Shown one piece after another: positions 33,543 to 43,958 of a stretch of 64,000 nucleotides of DNA. Below the pieces are notes generated by a model, which saw only the letters and a program-made list of their open reading frames with translations, was not told the origin of the DNA and did not search any database. Position 1 is the first letter of the stretch, and each line of letters starts with the position of its first letter. The stretch covers positions 120,611,797 through 120,675,796 of the forward strand of contig NC_133652.1 of assembly GCF_009905375.1 (NCBI RefSeq), written 5' to 3'. Made by a program: the position numbers and the translations under genes. Origin of the DNA: Apium graveolens (Eukaryota > Streptophyta > Magnoliopsida > Apiales > Apiaceae).

Positions 33543-34334
33543 AGAAAAAGAAGCCAAATCTGAAATATTTTCATGTATTTGGATGCAAGTGTTTTGTTCT
33601 CAAGACTCATCCTGAACAGCTATCAAAGTTTGATCTAAAAGCTGATGAAGGAATCTTTGTTGGATATCCACTTTCCACAAAAGCCTTCAGAGTCTATAAT
33701 TTGAGAACAAAAGTGGTCATGGAATCTATCAATGTCTCTTTTGATGACAAAAAGATTACTGGTCTTGAAGATTTCATTGACCATCAGCTGAGATTTGAAA
33801 ATGAAGACTCAAATTCTGATACTGAAAATCCTGACAGTCTAAGTCCTGATACTGTAAACTCTGATGGATTAAACTCTGATGTTATTGAAACTGTGGTGAC
33901 TACGTCAAAGCAAGATGCACCTATACAGGGGGAGCATAATCAAGATCCTACCACATCTCAAGAGACATCAGAACATGCATCTGGCTCTTCAAGTTCTGAT
34001 TCGTCAAGTTCTGATAAGCCAAGTTCTGATAGTGCTGAAAATCTAAATACTGAAGAATCCAACTCAGAGCATAGTTTCAGGGGGAGCATCAGAAAATGAA
34101 AATGAAGATAGCATGGATCATGGGGGAGCATCCAGTTCTAGAGAAAACCTTCCATCTGCAAGGAAGTGGACAAAATCACATACACCTGATTTGATAATTG
34201 GAAATCCTGATGCAGGTGTCAGAACTAAAACAAGTACTTCAAATGAATGTCTTTACAATTCTTTTCTCTCTCAGACTGAGCCAAAGAAAGTGGAAGAAGC
34301 TCTTCAAGATGCTGATTGGGTGCAAGCAATGTAG
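33543..34334 (+). pseudogene. Integrase C-terminus and pol linker of E2
   Basis: It resumes at KKPNLKYFHVFGCKCFVLK and GIFVGYPLSTKAFRVYNL, typical of the Copia integrase tail. A Ser/Asp-rich linker follows, with repeated SSD units encoded by the AAGTTCTGAT motif (33991, 34006, 34021). A frameshift lies near 34085. The segment NECLYNSFLSQTEPKKVEEAL leads to the reverse transcriptase and ends at a TAG (34332-34334) that falls where E1b has a glutamine codon. Confidence 0.88.
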
Positions 34335-35806
34335 GAAGAGTTGAATGAATTTGAAAGAAATAAAGTCTGGACCCTAGTGCCAAGACCAAAGAATAGATCT
34401 GTTGTTGGTACAAAGTGGGTATTCAGAAACAAAACTGACAGTGATGGCATAATTGCAAGGAATAAGGCAAGGATGGTTGCAAAAGGATATTCTCAACAGG
34501 AGGGAATTGATTATGATGAAACATTTGCACCAGTTGCTAGGTTAGAAGCCATAAGGATATTCTTGGCTTATGCTGCTCACAAAAAGTTTACTGTCTGTGA
34601 AAAGTGCTTTTCTCAATGGAGAATTGGAGGAGGAGGTATATGTTGAACAACCTCCAGGTTTTGTAGATACCAAACATCCAGATTTATGTCTACAGGCTTG
34701 ATAAAGCACTTTATGGACTTAAGCAAGCTCCTAGAGCATGGTATGAGACTTTAGCTCAGTTTCTTCTGGAAAGTGGATTCACCAGAGGGACAATAGACAA
34801 AACACTGTTCTACCTCAACCATGGAAAGGACTTACTTCTGGTCCAGATTTATGTTGATGATATCATTTTTGGATCTACAAATGACAAACTTTGCAAGAAG
34901 TTTGCCAAACTAATGCAGTCAAGATATCAGATGAGTATGATGGGGGAACTTAGCTATTTTCTGGGCCTTCAAGTTAAGCAGAATGAGGAAGGCACTTTTA
35001 TTTGTCAAACCAAGTACACCAGAAACTTGCTGAAGAAATTTGGAATGCAAGATTGTTCAAGTGCATCCACTACAATGGCCACTGCAACAAAACTGGATAA
35101 GGATACCGTTAAATCAGTAGATATTACTGACTACAGAGGTATGATTGGCTCTCTACTCTATCTAACTGCTAGTAGACCTGATATCATGTATGCTACCTGT
35201 CTTTGTGCAAGATTTCAAGCAGATCCAAGAGAACCTCACTTAACAGCTATAAAAAGAATCTTTAAGTATCTTAAAGGAACAGCTGCTCTGGGATTATGGT
35301 ATCCTAGGGAATCAGATTTTAAACTAATAGGTTACTCAGATGCAGATTTTGCAGGTTACAAAATTGACAGGAAAAGCACAAGTGGAAGCTGCCAATTTCT
35401 TGGAGGCAGATTGGTTTCTTGGTACAGCAAGAAACAAAAGTCAATTTCCACATCAACTGCAGAAGCAGAGTATATTGCTGCAGGAAGCTGTTGTGCACAG
35501 ATTCTTTGGATGAAGAATCAGTTACTGGATTATGGGTTAACATATTTCAAAATCCCTATTTACTGTGATAATCAAAGTGCTATTGATATGACAGGTAATC
35601 CAGTTCAACACTCTATGACAAAGCACATCAGCATCAGGTACCACTTCATCAGGGAACATGTGGATGAAGGTACAGTGGAATTGCATTTTATTCCCACAGA
35701 TCAACAACTAGCAGATATCTTCACAAAACCACTGTGTGAAGCTACTTTTACAAGATTGGTAAATGAACTTGGAATGGTTTCAGGTTCTTTCTCTAAATCT
35801 GCTTAG
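34335..35806 (+). pseudogene. Reverse transcriptase and RNase H of E2
   Basis: The RVT_2 family is clear: [53 protein letters not shown], active site YVDD (34850-34861) and MGELSYFLGLQV. RNase H follows: YSDADFAGYKIDRKSTSG, STAEAEYIAAGSC, YCDNQSAI, KHISIRYHFIREHV and LADIFTKPL. A short deletion near 34595 removes residues around the first catalytic Asp region and shifts frame; another shift lies near 34698. The last 297 codons (34913-35806) are open. Confidence 0.92.
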
Positions 35807-37155
35807 TCTTGTTCTGTGTTATCAGACTTTATGCTCAGTATTTACAGAATTAATCTCATTGTGTATTCTGTGCTTAATTGATAAATGTCTTTAAGTACTG
35901 ACTGTTGTCTGATATATGTTTCTAAACTCTGATAAGTGATATGTCTGTTCTAGTACCTATTCAATCCTATGAGGATAACTGTGCTAGATACTGACCTAGT
36001 AGTCTTAAATAAACAAATGATTCCATGTAAGAAGTAATTATTTCAGTGGAAATCTTATGACACTAGCAAATTCTGATAATTGAGCTTAGTTAAGTTTACT
36101 TTGTATATCTTATTACTAAGTCACAAATTAGAATAATGCTACTCATCTGTTAAGTTCTGATACTAGTAAAACTGCTGACAGTACTAAGTGCTGATAAACC
36201 TCACTTATCAAAAGAAAAAAGCAAAAAGATCAAAGAATAAAATCAGGCACTCCTTTGAGATCTAGAGTAAAAATGTGGAAGGGACGACCCAAGTGCATTG
36301 CTGGTATTAAGTAAATATGCATTAGAAAAGCAAAATATTTTCTTGGTGACTTTTCACACTCTATGATTACTGGAGAAATACTCTGATAATAGCATAAATT
36401 CTGATAAGCAGTCGTGACTCACTTACACTGAGAAGCCACTGTAAAATAGAATTTCAAAAGATGCATAAAATTAGCACAAAACAGTTGAGGTGGACTCAAG
36501 CATGAACTCATTCATCAGTAGGTTTCAGGACAATGACAGCTCTTTAGCAAAATTTTAGTTATGCCTTATTTCTAAGATGTACTGAAGTGAATCAGACTTT
36601 ACTATTTGTCTGTTATTTAGCTTAATGCACACACTAATCACTCCATCTGAATGATGAAAATTTCTGTGGAGGTCTATGTTATTTTAGATAAACAGTCATT
36701 GTGTCATTATGCACAAACTCTGAGGACAAGTTCTAGTTACACGTTCTAATGATTAATTTCTGAAGTCTATAACTCAGAACTTGTATGAGAATTTACTAGG
36801 ATGGGCATTCCTTTTTCGAGTTAAGAAATTATATTCTGATGACTGTTAAGTTCTGATATAAGTCTAAGTTCTGATATTACAGTCTAATCCTTTACTTGGC
36901 TTATCTGTGAATAAAATTTGGTAACAGTCTCAGTTCGAACTTGAATATGTTGAAGTGGAAGATTAATAGTCACTATGGTTAGGGTTAATGGTATTTGTAC
37001 CTGAACAGTCCAATGTTACTTGTTTCTTGTGCACTTTAAACCATGTTTCCTCTTTCCAATGAATGTTATTCTTTTTCACAGTCTAGGGAGACGAGGTAGA
37101 ATTAATTCTACCTGTCAGCATTCAATTTCTTTGCGTCTTCTGGTATTCTCTTGCC
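35807..37155 (+). other. Spacer after pol in E2, rich in AAGTTCTGATA motifs
   Basis: No coding frame is evident. AAGTTCTGATA occurs exactly at 36152, 36848 and 36866, with many shorter TTCTGATA or CTGATAA forms between 35900 and 36900. It precedes a TATA box, so an upstream regulatory role is possible. Confidence 0.65.
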
Positions 37156-37162
37156 TATATAT
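37156..37162 (+). promoter_or_regulatory. Candidate internal TATA box before the 81-codon gene
   Basis: CTATATATGC lies 75 bp upstream of an ATG. From about 30 bp downstream of the TATA to the ATG the leader is rich in C and T and contains no other ATG. Confidence 0.5.
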
Positions 37163-37236
37163 GCAACCACTTCACATCAGCCTTCCCATCACACTTTTAT
37201 CACAAACTCACTCTCGTTTTTCATTTATCATCACAA

Positions 37237-37482
37237 ATGGCTGAATTTGGTTGGTTCTACAATTATGGTGATGAGACTGTTCATGTCTTTTTGAATGGAA
37301 TTCCAACTCCATACCCTATCACCAACATTCCTCACAATCTCTGGATTCAATTTCCAGAGGTTATCAAACATGATCTGGTGGCCGTTCGAAGAGAACTTCA
37401 TCTTCATCGTCTTCGCCAGCAAGAGCGAATCATCCGACTCGCCATTCTGTTTGTCGAGAGTAGGAAGAAGAAGATGACTTAA
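37237..37482 (+). CDS. Small basic protein of unknown function in E2 (81 residues)
   Basis: MAEFGWFYNYGDETVHVFL begins in a good plant start context (CACAAATGGC). The N-terminal half is hydrophobic-aromatic (LNGIPTPYPITNIP, LWIQFP); the C-terminal half is strongly basic and likely helical (VRRELHLHRLRQQERIIR), ending SRKKKMT. No signal peptide, membrane helix or known motif is seen. It lies between pol and the accessory frame, in about 1.9 kb that has no counterpart in E1b. It has its own TATA-like box, and unlike every larger frame in E2 it has no stop. A nucleic-acid-binding role would fit the basic tail but is only a guess. Confidence 0.5.
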   Translation: MAEFGWFYNYGDETVHVFLNGIPTPYPITNIPHNLWIQFPEVIKHDLVAVRRELHLHRLRQQERIIRLAILFVESRKKKMT

Positions 37483-38016
37483 TCTTGTCTTCTTCCTATT
37501 TTTCTTCATCATCAGCTTTGTCAGGCTTCTTAGCTAGGACTAAGGCTGTTGATGTTAGGTTTAGAAGCTTAGGGAAAATCTTGTATAAGTATTGATGTAA
37601 TTTCCATTTCATGAATGTATTGTTTTGATATATTAATGAAAGTTGTTTTTACTTCAAGATTTTGTCTCTGAGTTCTTTTATCTTGTGTTGATAAATCCTG
37701 ATTGATATTCTGATGACCATATAAATTTTGTTTTATATTAAGTTCTGATTCGTTTTCAGCACTTACTTATCTAATTTATCTTGGTCATTTTCATGTGATG
37801 TATTTTCAGAATATTAATGATGCAGTGAAAAATAATTCAATCAGTGATAACGGTTTAAATTTTGAATTAAAATTGTTTCTCTTGATAAATGGAACGGTTT
37901 TTTTTCTTGAAACTAGGCAAATGGGTAAGTAATGATTCCTGTTTTCTCGAGCCCAGTAACTGTCCGTTATTACTGCATGTCTGACAGGTGTCCAACGGTA
38001 ACATTTTTGTTCAGAG
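37483..38016 (+). other. Spacer between small gene and accessory gene (E2)
   Basis: A 3' untranslated-like stretch (TGATATATTAATGAAAG) is followed by more TTCTGAT motifs (about 37690-37760) and then the promoter region at 38017. No frame is supported. Confidence 0.5.
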
Positions 38017-38022
38017 TATAAG
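38017..38022 (+). promoter_or_regulatory. Candidate internal TATA box before the E2 accessory gene
   Basis: GTATAAGTAC lies 158 bp upstream of the accessory ATG at 38180. The leader between them is pyrimidine-rich (TCTCTCTCCTTACTTTTAC) and free of ATG. E1b has the same layout at 48630. Confidence 0.5.
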
Positions 38023-38179
38023 TACAACAGAGAGAAGATTTCTTTAATCTTTTATTTTCTTCATATTTTATCTCTCTCCTTACTTTTACTCTCTTTCTCT
38101 TTATTTCTCACGTTGGTTTTTCATATAGACATTATATCAAACACCTAACAGGCATACTTGAATCTCAATTTTTTTTCAC

Positions 38180-41100
38180 ATGCCACCAAAGGATTTAATC
38201 ATTGATGAAGCTAAGTTTGTCCCCAACAACTATGCTGCAGTTCTTGATCACACTGAAGCTCCATCTGAATTGCACTTTGTGCAAGATCTTCTTGCTCATA
38301 GTGAGGTTGGGTATGCATTAACACAGCCTGAATTCTTTTCAAGCCAACAAGTTCTGAGGTTTTGGAGGACTGGACTTTTTGATGATGGTGGTCAACGTGG
38401 AACTCCCAGTATTATCTTCCAAGTGGGTGATTCATCCTTTGTAGTCACTCCTGGTACAGTACGCAGGGGTTTACATCTTCCAGAAGATTGTACTTTCTCA
38501 ATTTCAGAGGACTCAGCCCTTCGGGAGTTAATGGCTGAATTGGGATATGAAAAGAGTCTGACGAAACTTGGACAGTTGAAACGGGCTAATATCAGAAGAG
38601 AATGGAGTTTCTTCTTTGATTGCATCACCAAAGCTTTTGGGAACAAATGTTCGAATTTTGATGCTATTCCAATTCTGAGTCAGCACATAGGGTATGCTAT
38701 TATTCATCAAACTCATTTTGATTTTGCAACTGGAATAATTGGTTTTATTGGGGATAGGATGACAGAGGATTGATATGTTGTTTATTTTGCTAGATTCTGT
38801 CAACTTATTTACACTTATTGTACTGATGAACCTCATTTAGTCAGCACCAAAACCCCACCTTTTAAGGTTGCAAAATGATACTTTAATGACCTGGTAAATG
38901 CTGATACTAAGAAAAAAGTGCTTAGACCATTATAGATTCCTAAGTCTGTAAAACAGATCCTGGTAAATGCTGATCCTGATACTTATAGATCTGTTTACTC
39001 TGATGTCCAACCAACTCCAAACACCCAAAATCCATCAACCTCAGTACCTACCTCTCATTCTACTCAACCTACCCTCAGAACATATCTCAAATCCTATCTC
39101 TCCACTTCACAGACTGCTCAACCTTCATCTTCAGCACCTACTGTGAAATCTTCATCTTCTAAGCCAAAGAGGACAAAGAATGTTCCTCAAACACCTCAAA
39201 AGAGAAGGAGGATTGCATTGAGAGATGAATCTGATTCTAAGGAACCGGTTCCTGCTAGAGAACCTGTTGTAGCTGCAGCTGAGAAAGAGATTTCTCAGAA
39301 GGATTCTGAAATTGGGGGTTCTAGGCTTCTCAAGAGGCTTAGACGAATGACAGTTCCTGAAACTCCCTAGGAATCCAAATCAACAAGAAAGTACAAGAAA
39401 CAGAGGGCACAGAGGCCAGTTTCAGATGATGAAGAGGAAGCAACTAAGGAAGGGGATCAGGAATCTCTGATCTCACAAGACAAGGAATTTGCTCCAGTCA
39501 CTTCTTCTCCATCAACTCCATCTCAGGAAGCTGTATCTGACAAGGCTAACTCACCATTTGTGTCTCTTGTTGATCCAGGCACAAGTGCTGATATTGATGT
39601 TCAACACTTGGTTGTGTCTGAAGTATTTCTCTTAGAAGCTCCAACAGCAAATAATCCTTCCACAACACCTGTTCCTGATGCTGTTCAAACTCCAGAGTTA
39701 TCAACAACACCTTCTCTGCATTAAGATGCTGATGATCAGACTTTAGGTGAGCATCAGGATATGGCTATTGATCAGAACTTAGTATCAGTTCAGCAATTAG
39801 AGGATGCTGAAGCCTCCATTGCTACTCACACTGTTGTCTTATCAGAAGATACTGATTCTTTAAGTTCTGATGCTGCAAATGCTGGAGATACTGGTGATGA
39901 TGCTCCAACTGTAGATGCTGATGAAGCAGGTCCTTCAGGACATACTCCTCAACAGACTCTTCCTAAGTCTGAACTGGTAAAGAAGTTTGTTACTGGGGAA
40001 GCACCAGTACCTTGGAGTGAAACTCCTGCAGGTCAGGAGTGGACTAAGGAATGGAACTCAGTTTCATGTGTTCCAACTGACAAACATTTTGCTGAGCACT
40101 TGACTAAAGCTGATGAAATGTTAAATTCTGATGATTTTAAAACCCAGCTTAGAGTCACTGCATTGAGTACTAAGTATCTACAAGGTTTTCATTCAACTAC
40201 TCATGCAGAGCTACACAAGATCAGGAGAACTTTATCAAACAGGAACAAGTTTGGAAAATTGATAAGAAAAAGTTCTTTCAACCTACCATTGACAAGATTG
40301 CTTATATTGAGCAAACTCAAGAGAAACAACAAGCTCAGATTGATGAAATTCTGACAAATCAAGCTTCTCAGCAATCTCAACTTACTGAAATCCAATCCTC
40401 AGTGGAATTACTTATCTCTCTTTTACTACCTGCTGATGCCAAAAAGGGGGAGAAGGTAATTAAGTCTAAATGCAAAACTAACAAGACACTGCAAGGAAAG
40501 GATGATGGAAATGATGATCAAGGATACTCTGGAATGGGTAGCGGTCATAGTCAAGGTAGAAGGTTTACATCAAGACAAGCTAGTCACAGGACAAGTTCTA
40601 ATACTGGGAAAATAATAAGTTATGTTGCTGGTAAAATGATAAGTTCTGATGAACTTCTAGATCTTGATGAGGAAATGTCAAGACAGTTTTTTCTTCAAGA
40701 AAATCTAGGAATGGACTTGGAAAGTTTAAAGGAAGAAGAAGCCAGACTTAAATCAGAGAAAGTCACATCTAAATCTGAAGCTTCTGGTAAAAAGTCACTT
40801 CCAAAACTCAAAGGCATTGTGATCAAAGAAAGGACACATACTGAAGCAACATTGGCTAGATCACAACCACAGATAGATCCAAGATCCAAGGGTAAAGAAA
40901 AGGTTGGTGAACCTATCAAGGTTTATGTACCTCCTGAGGAAGAAGAAATTACTGATGAAAAGGATGATCTTGCTCTGACTTCAAGAAAAGTTCTTAAAAC
41001 AACCTCTGACATGGCTCAAGTTGTTCAGAGTCAAGAAATTGTAAGTTCTGATATTCAGAAGAAGCAAGTAACCTCTGACATAGCTCAAGTTAACTTGATA

Positions 41101-41889
41101 TCAGAAAATAGATCAAAGACACTCCTACCAGGATTCACTAAAGCAAAACAGACTCAATCTTTGAAGACTACTGCAAGTGGTTTTGAAGCAAGAGTAGTTA
41201 CTGGAAAGGAAGCTAGAGATAAAACTGGATTGGGAAGTGCTGATGAAAGAAGAGTACACAACACTACCAATGATCCAACTTCCTTGAGTGAACCAGGTAT
41301 TGGAGCAACTCCTGAGAGATTGAATCAACTGGAATCTGTACAGATGGTTTACCATACCTACTTGAAAGAATACATCATGTTGTATTTCATGACAGATGGT
41401 AGGGTTTATCATATAAGACAAAATGCCATTCCATTGAAGTATTTTGAAGAATTGGAACATGTACTTTTCTTACTTCAAGTGGATGACAGAATAACAGAGA
41501 CTGCTGCAAACTACTTAAAAGAACAGATTCAGAGACAGAAAAGGCTTTATTCTGTTAAGTCTGACAGCATATATGTTCCAAAGTACAGAGATCACAATGG
41601 TGATATTGTTGATATGAAGCCTAATACTGCACAGATCAGAACATATCTTGGTATTAAGGGACTTGAATTCAATCTAGAGTCTGACAAAGCTTATGTCATA
41701 AGACTAGATCAGGAGTTGAGAAAAGCAAAGATCAATGATCTCAGAGCTGTAATCTTTCAAACTGGTGAAGATACTGCAGAGCTTAAAGATGTCAAAAGGA
41801 GAATGATTGATGAACTCAGATATGCTGAGAAATGTTTGTTGAAGAACTATCTCAGAACAACTCCTGACATCAGAGAGATCAGAAAATGA
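38180..41889 (+). pseudogene. Large accessory protein downstream of pol (E2)
   Basis: About 1,235 codons in two frames. The first part (38180 to about 40250) has stops at 38771, 38876, 38933, 39368 and 39722; after one frameshift near 40250 the rest is open to 41889. The N-terminal domain (about residues 1-200: RRGLHLPED, ANIRREWSFFFDCITKAFG, SNFDAIPILSQHIGYAII) resembles the family I know as putative plant transposon protein, often found beside retroelements. A long Ser/Thr/Lys/Glu-rich linker with likely coiled coil follows. The C-terminal domain spans VYHTYLKEYIMLYFMTDGR to LKNYLRTTP. This is the position usually called env-like in SIRE elements, but I see no signal peptide or membrane helix. 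Confidence 0.82.
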
Positions 41890-42085
41890 TGAAGCCAAGT
41901 CGAAGATCTACAACTGCTTAAATTCTGATATTTATACAGACTGAAGTTGTTATCAGAAGTTGAAATTGGTAAAAGCTTTAAGGACTGTAAGTTGTAGTTA
42001 TCTAGTCTAATTCTCATGCATTTGTACTTAATGTTTTTGACATCATCAAATATCTGTTAAACTTGTATATTATGTTAATTTACAA

Positions 42086-42097
42086 GTTGGGGGAGAT
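42086..42097 (+). other. Polypurine tract of E2
   Basis: GTTGGGGGAGAT directly before the 3' LTR. Confidence 0.88.
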
Positions 42098-42712
42098 TGT
42101 TAGATATATTTGATAATGTCATGGCTAATATGTTTTATGTTTAGCTTTCAGATCTTACTTGAACAAGATTAATCAGTACTTAACTGTTGATCAGTACTTA
42201 TACTGGAAGTCAGGACTTAAGGATATCAGTACTTATGTTATCAGGAGATAATCATCAGAAGATAGATATCAGAACTTAAGTACTGAAGGACGATCAGATA
42301 AGGACAGTAGCTGATTAAAGGAAAGAAGATCAAGATAAACATAAGAAGAGATATGCATGAAGAAGGAATTCTGTAAAGAATGGAATACTTGGAAGAAAAG
42401 ATATCTGATTGATATATTTTAGGAAGCAGAATTATATTCCATATCAATTAACGATTATCTTGTAATTGTGTAGTATATAAACACAGACATAGGGTTTACA
42501 CTATAAGTGTTATCATTATTAGAGAAGATTATTCATTGTAACCCTAGCAGCTCTCGTGATATTTGTTCATCACTGAGAGGTAACAGTTCCATACTGTAAC
42601 AGAGTTTATTATTTCAATATAGTTTGTTTTCTGTTAGTTAAGTTCTTAAAGTTCGATTTGAGTGTACTATACACTGTATTCACCCCCTCTATAGTGTGTG
42701 TGTGACGTAACA
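42098..42712 (+). repeat. 3' LTR of E2, 615 bp
   Basis: It starts TGTTAGATATATTTG and ends GTGACGTAACA. It is complete and carries TATCAGAACTT (42267-42277) and a TATA box in a hairpin loop (42466-42486). Confidence 0.92.
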
Positions 42713-42747
42713 GGGACTATTAGAGCAAGAATGTAAGGTATATCTAG
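42713..42747. other. 35-bp remnant between E2 and E1b
   Basis: Unassigned sequence between two oppositely oriented LTRs, probably the last trace of the site into which one of them inserted. Confidence 0.5.
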
Positions 42748-43768
42748 TGTTAGTCCCTTAACAATATGACAAGAATTACAGAAGGGGGGTTGAATGGAAT
42801 TCTTGGAACTTTTTCTTGAAATAAAATGTTCTAACTCAAATACAAATATAAATGTATTGATTAGCACAATGCGGAATAAGAACTTAAGTGAATCAAGACA
42901 CAAGTAATTAAAAACAAGAGTCTTTAAAAACTTTCTGGTGGATTTGAATGATTCCACCAGAGATATATATTATATATCAAGAGAACCCTGTGTGCAGAAA
43001 TGCTCACAGCTGCTTACAATAATTGAACTTCTAAGACTATAGAGAAATGCTAAGAATCCTGCTTACAAATGTTTCTCTGCTTTCTTGCTTAGATCGATAG
43101 TGTCTTAGTTGCTACTACTTGGTTTATATATCACCAAGATTATAAAGTAATGAGACAAGATAATGAAACAAAAACTATCTAGTCTATTACAATGCTACTT
43201 CATTACTCTATTCCAGCATCTTTGAAAATCTTCATAATAGCATGGAAATGGCAATGCTTCTTGGTTCTCGAAAACCTAGTTGAATAGGCTACAATATTCC
43301 ATTTGCATCCACTCGACGCATGTGACTGTGTTATCACTGTCAACGGATATTTGAATTCTTTATCCGTCGGGTTCATGATCATTCGTCGATTTATTGATCA
43401 TCTGTCGGGTTGTCTATTTGATCATCCGTCGACTTCATTGTAGGTTATCCGTCGGGTAGCAAACTGGCACTTGACTTTATTTCATTTATGCAGAATTACA
43501 AGACATCATCTATGTACAATTAATTAACCTATTCTGCATATCTAGTTAAAGTCAACATGACTTGAATACTACTTACAGAATCTATACAATGGTGAATGCA
43601 GAAATGTGCTACAGACTTATTGTTACATAAGCTACTCACTCGATGGATAATAAATCATCATCCGTCGGGACTATAATGAGTCATCCGTCAGGACTATAAA
43701 TCTTACTAAGTAAAATTTACTAAGGTGTTTTGTTCATGAATCATCAAGTACACAACATATACACAACA
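42748..43768 (-). repeat. 3' LTR of E1b, 1,021 bp
   Basis: Sense strand starts TGTTGTGTATATG and ends GGGACTAACA, matching the E1a LTR throughout. It contains many ATCCGTCG/CGACGGAT motifs (43340-43460 and 43630-43690) and a TATA hairpin at 43118-43138 (CTTGGT/ACCAAG around ttatatatc on plus). Confidence 0.92.
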
Positions 43769-43780
43769 ATCTCCCCCAAT
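43769..43780 (-). other. Polypurine tract of E1b
   Basis: The minus strand reads ATTGGGGGAGAT immediately before the LTR start, the same as in E1a. Confidence 0.85.
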
Positions 43781-43958
43781 TTATGTCTACTGGAATTGTA
43801 GCCATAAATTAAGAGATACTTGATGATAACAAAACACCCTAAGCATATAACTTTAAGGGAAGGTAGATATTACTGAAAAGTGTTTCAATAAAAAAAAAAG
43901 TACAAAGTTTTGCTCACAGTCATTTTTTAAGATGCTCCTCTAGCCTGAGCAGATTTTT

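Larger units (their letters stand above)
30741..42712 (+). mobile_element. Element E2: SIRE-type Copia element, family 2
   Basis: 5' LTR (truncated), primer site, gag-protease-integrase-reverse transcriptase-RNase H, a long spacer with a small gene, a large accessory frame, polypurine tract and 3' LTR are all present in order. Integrase before reverse transcriptase is diagnostic of Copia; a large frame after RNase H is the hallmark of the SIRE lineage. Its private motif AAGTTCTGATA occurs in the LTRs, pol linker, spacer and accessory frame. The LTRs differ at about 10 positions over 517 bp. No target duplication is seen because the left end is lost. Confidence 0.93.

Noticed and set aside
38180..41889. 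Calling the SIRE accessory protein an envelope glycoprotein
   Set aside because: No signal peptide, transmembrane helix or Cys pattern is visible in either family copy; the neutral term accessory protein is safer.
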